A stretch of DNA of 32,573 nt from G963674685 sp964591275. Its GTDB lineage: Bacteria; Lernaellota; Lernaellaia; JACKCT01. The notes under the pieces are model-generated. The model was not told where the DNA came from. It was given only the letters and a program-made list of their open reading frames with translations, and made no database searches. The stretch is taken from NCBI GenBank assembly GCA_964591275.1, contig CAZQAE010000058.1:1-32573 (forward strand). The letters run 5' to 3'. A program made the position numbers and the translations under genes. Within the stretch, counting starts at the first letter, position 1. Every line of letters begins with the position of its first letter. Of this stretch, positions 30,143-32,573 are shown in pieces.

Positions 30143-32573
30143 AACTGCGAAACCTCTTCATCACGCGGATGCCCGGTTTTGAAAAAGGCGGCCCCGAGCT
30201 TCGCGATCTTTCGCCGGGCCTTAACATCATTCGCGGCGACAACGGTTCAGGCAAAACGACAACCTGCCGCGCGGTCCGCGCACTGCTTTGGCCGCAAAAA
30301 CGGCAGCCACTGGACATCATCGGCGATTGGACGCTCCCGGGCGGCGAGCTTCACATTGAGCTTAATCATTCGGGCCGCGAAACATCGCCCGGCGATCCGC
30401 CGCCTTTGCCCGAAGCGGCGGTAGCCGACTGCTACACGATTACGGTGGACAATCTGTTTGACGGAAGCAGCGCCGACAATGCGCTCGCGGAGAAGCTCGT
30501 TCAGGAGATGGCCGGAGGCTACGATTTGCAAAAAGCGCGCAACGAAAGCGCCTTTGATGTCAGTTCCCGGCATGGGCGAAACGAATCGAAGGCGTTGCAA
30601 AACGCGCAAAGAGAATTGGATCAATTGAAGGCCGAACAATTATTATTGCAAAGAGATGAAGACGGCCTGGAGGAATTGAATAGACGAAAGGAAAGCGCAT
30701 CCAGGGCGCAGACACAAGTCCGCATTCTGAAACAGGAACTGGATTTGAAGCGGGCGCGGGAAGAACTGACGAAAGCGCAAATCGCCGCCCAGGGATTTCC
30801 CGAAAGCATGGATCGGGTTGTTGGCGATGAAATCAAGAAGCTCAAACAACTGCGTAAAGATCAGTCCCGTGAGCAAGCGGCGCTCGTGGATGCTGAAGAA
30901 GCCCTCAACAATTCCCGATGGAATCTCACTTCGTGCAACTTTGAGAAAGGCACGCCCGTTGAAATAGAAATCGCGGCCATGGAAGGCGCAAGCCGCAAGG
31001 CGCTGCGCTGCGAATCAGACATCGCCATGTTGAAAGGAGAATTGGAATCCGCGCAAAGCCGCGCTTCCTCCGCCGCAGATGCGCTACGAAGCGTTGGGGA
31101 AAGGGAGGACCTGGAAAAACTGGATTTGGAGGATCTGGACGCCCTTCCCGAACTGTACCAGAAAACGGAGAAAAATCGGGATCAACGCCGAGAGATTGAG
31201 ATTCAACGGGAAGGCCTCCAAACGAAGGCCCCGGAGTTTTCATCGAAAGACCTGAGCAGCGGCATGGCGGCTTTGCGCGATTGGCTAAGGCAGGCCGCGC
31301 CCTCCTCCCCCCTTTCGGACCGATCGAAATACATCATCTTCGCCAGCGTAGGCCTATCGGCGCTGGCCGCCGTCGTTATGGCGATTTTTGTATCTCCGCT
31401 GGCGCTGATTCTGCTGGCCCCGCTGGTCGCCATCATCTTCGTCGTCTTGCAAAAAGACGATGATATCCCGGACATGCGGGAGCAGATGCGCCGTCATTAT
31501 GAGGAGATGAAGCTCCCCAATATTTCCACTTGGGAAACGCAGATCGTCATGGACATACTGGCCGATCTGGAAATGCGTCGGCACGAGGCTATTCAATATG
31601 AAAAGAACCGGGAACTGATCAAGGAAAAGGAAATCAAACTAAGACGCCTGGACGAAGAGTGGAAGAATATTGAGCAAAGCTGGCAAAAAATGCGAAATAC
31701 TCTCGGCTTAAGTCTGGACAATTCACCGCTGTCGCTGGTGCAATTATCGGAACGGCTGATCGCATTTCGCAAGGCCAGTGACGAGGGCAAGGGAAAGGCA
31801 GCGAGGATTGCCGCGTTGCAAGATGAGGATCGCGCTCATTTGCTGGCCGTATCCGATTATATTGTGGATTTCGGCGGCGTCCCCGTCGGCGAAGCCGAAA
31901 CGGCATTGGCGACGCTGGCCGATCTTCGCAAGCGCCTGGAAGTTTACGAACGATCCGTCAGAGAAATCAAAACCTCGGAAAAAAGCATCACCGCCGCAAA
32001 AGAGAAAATCGATGATATGCGCGTTCGTATATCGGCGATTTTTACGGAAATCGGCTTAGGGGAAAATAACGAAGCAGGTTTGCATCAGCGCATCAAGCTT
32101 CTTGATGAGTTTCGCCTGGTTGAGACCATGGTCCGTGAAGCGCGAGCCAAAGCGAAAGCCATGGAACAATTGCTGGGAGAAAATGATCAGCATGTGCAAA
32201 TGCCCCAGGAAGAAATAGAAGCCCTGATCGCCAAAACGCAAGGCGAAGCGGATGAATACGAGAATATCGTCGGGCAAATTACTAAAATCAAGGTTGATAT
32301 TGAAAATGCCACAAAGAAAAATGATATGGAAAACGCGCTGGACTTAGTCATCAGATCAAAGGAGTTGTTGCGTGAAAAACGCGACCAGGCCCTGTTGGCG
32401 GCGGCGGGCGATTTTCTGATGGACGAACTCGAAGATCAGTACCGCCGGGAAGCGCAACCCGCTGTCGTGACGGAGGCGATACGGCTTTTTGGAGCTTTCA
32501 CGCTGGGACGATACGAACTGGAAGTTAACGCCGCGCAATCGGGCGGCGAGGAATTTTTTAGGGCCAGGGACAC
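30139..32573 (+). CDS. YhaN-like Rad50/SMC-type ATPase with membrane hairpin, 3' end cut by window
   Basis: The frame is open from ATG 30139 to the last base, 811 full codons. Walker A GDNGSGKT lies at residues 33-40 after MKLRNLFITRMPGFEKG. Long heptad-rich coiled coils follow (from about residue 155), broken at about residues 397-436 by two hydrophobic segments that look like membrane helices, and resume after that. The last visible part (QSGGEEFF...) is the start of the C-terminal ATPase lobe, so Walker B and the signature are beyond the window. A membrane hairpin in the middle of the coiled coil is, from memory, a trait of YhaN rather than SbcC. The ATGA overlap with the nuclease gene indicates strict coupling and a two-subunit complex. 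The ribosome-binding site (AAAGGAGG) lies inside the upstream gene. Confidence 0.85.
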   Translation, partial: MKLRNLFITRMPGFEKGGPELRDLSPGLNIIRGDNGSGKTTTCRAVRALLWPQKRQPLDIIGDWTLPGGELHIELNHSGRETSPGDPPPLPEAAVADCYTITVDNLFDGSSADNALAEKLVQEMAGGYDLQKARNESAFDVSSRHGRNESKALQNAQRELDQLKAEQLLLQRDEDGLEELNRRKESASRAQTQVRILKQELDLKRAREELTKAQIAAQGFPESMDRVVGDEIKKLKQLRKDQSREQAALVDAEEALNNSRWNLTSCNFEKGTPVEIEIAAMEGASRKALRCESDIAMLKGELESAQSRASSAADALRSVGEREDLEKLDLEDLDALPELYQKTEKNRDQRREIEIQREGLQTKAPEFSSKDLSSGMAALRDWLRQAAPSSPLSDRSKYIIFASVGLSALAAVVMAIFVSPLALILLAPLVAIIFVVLQKDDDIPDMREQMRRHYEEMKLPNISTWETQIVMDILADLEMRRHEAIQYEKNRELIKEKEIKLRRLDEEWKNIEQSWQKMRNTLGLSLDNSPLSLVQLSERLIAFRKASDEGKGKAARIAALQDEDRAHLLAVSDYIVDFGGVPVGEAETALATLADLRKRLEVYERSVREIKTSEKSITAAKEKIDDMRVRISAIFTEIGLGENNEAGLHQRIKLLDEFRLVETMVREARAKAKAMEQLLGENDQHVQMPQEEIEALIAKTQGEADEYENIVGQITKIKVDIENATKKNDMENALDLVIRSKELLREKRDQALLAAAGDFLMDELEDQYRREAQPAVVTEAIRLFGAFTLGRYELEVNAAQSGGEEFFRARD

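Overview
The window looks like a chromosomal segment of an uncultured Gram-negative bacterium. Evidence for a diderm cell: at least seven predicted lipoproteins or secreted proteins, an outer-membrane beta-barrel candidate, and dapB (diaminopimelate/lysine route). Asp-rich linkers directly after lipoprotein signal peptides, TPR lipoproteins, a GldA/GldG/DUF4340 export operon and a GctA/GctB-type CoA-transferase pair would fit a deltaproteobacterial or myxococcal-type lineage. That placement is inference: there is no rRNA or other marker gene here. I see no tRNA, rRNA, CRISPR array, integrase, transposase or phage gene.

Layout. 1-2083 (minus): a partial, open-ended GT-C (family 39-like) glycosyltransferase with a C-terminal soluble domain. 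A dispersed imperfect palindrome (2159-2269) separates it from a CDP-alcohol phosphatidyltransferase and a coupled small Cys-rich lipoprotein (2305-3443, plus). 3461-5763 (minus): a condensation/wax-synthase-like acyltransferase and an amidohydrolase_2 protein lacking several usual metal ligands. 6159-7160 (plus): an unrecognised lipoprotein closed by a strong bidirectional terminator. 7221-8222 (minus): a lipoprotein alpha/beta hydrolase. 8486-10244 (plus): both subunits of a class I CoA-transferase. 10441-12458 (minus): an alkaline-phosphatase-superfamily phosphodiesterase followed by two tiny overlapping ORFs. 12567-14734 (plus): a beta-propeller lipoprotein and an outer-membrane barrel with a charged repeat tail. 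14786-15859: a YhcG/DUF1016 nuclease-fold protein whose gene contains a perfect 15-bp hairpin. 15991-21263 (plus): a membrane coiled-coil protein, a two-domain AAA+ ATPase, dapB and a large TPR lipoprotein, tightly packed. 21264-21803: decayed material, including a frameshifted secreted-protein gene. 21811-26642 (minus): ABC ATPase, fused ABC-2 permease/GldG protein and DUF4340 protein. 26880-28310 (minus): a lipoprotein with an 80-residue Asp linker and twelve 28-residue Tyr/Asp/Cys repeats. 28311-28855: a repeat-rich gap. 28856 to the window end (plus): a YhaO/YhaN-like (Mre11/Rad50-type) nuclease-ATPase pair, the second gene cut by the window edge.

The two items I find most worth following are the membrane coiled-coil/AAA+ module coupled to dapB (15991-18526), which I cannot assign to a named system, and the repeat lipoprotein at 26880-28310, whose unit merges an RHS-like YD motif with a calcium-loop motif and a Cys pair.
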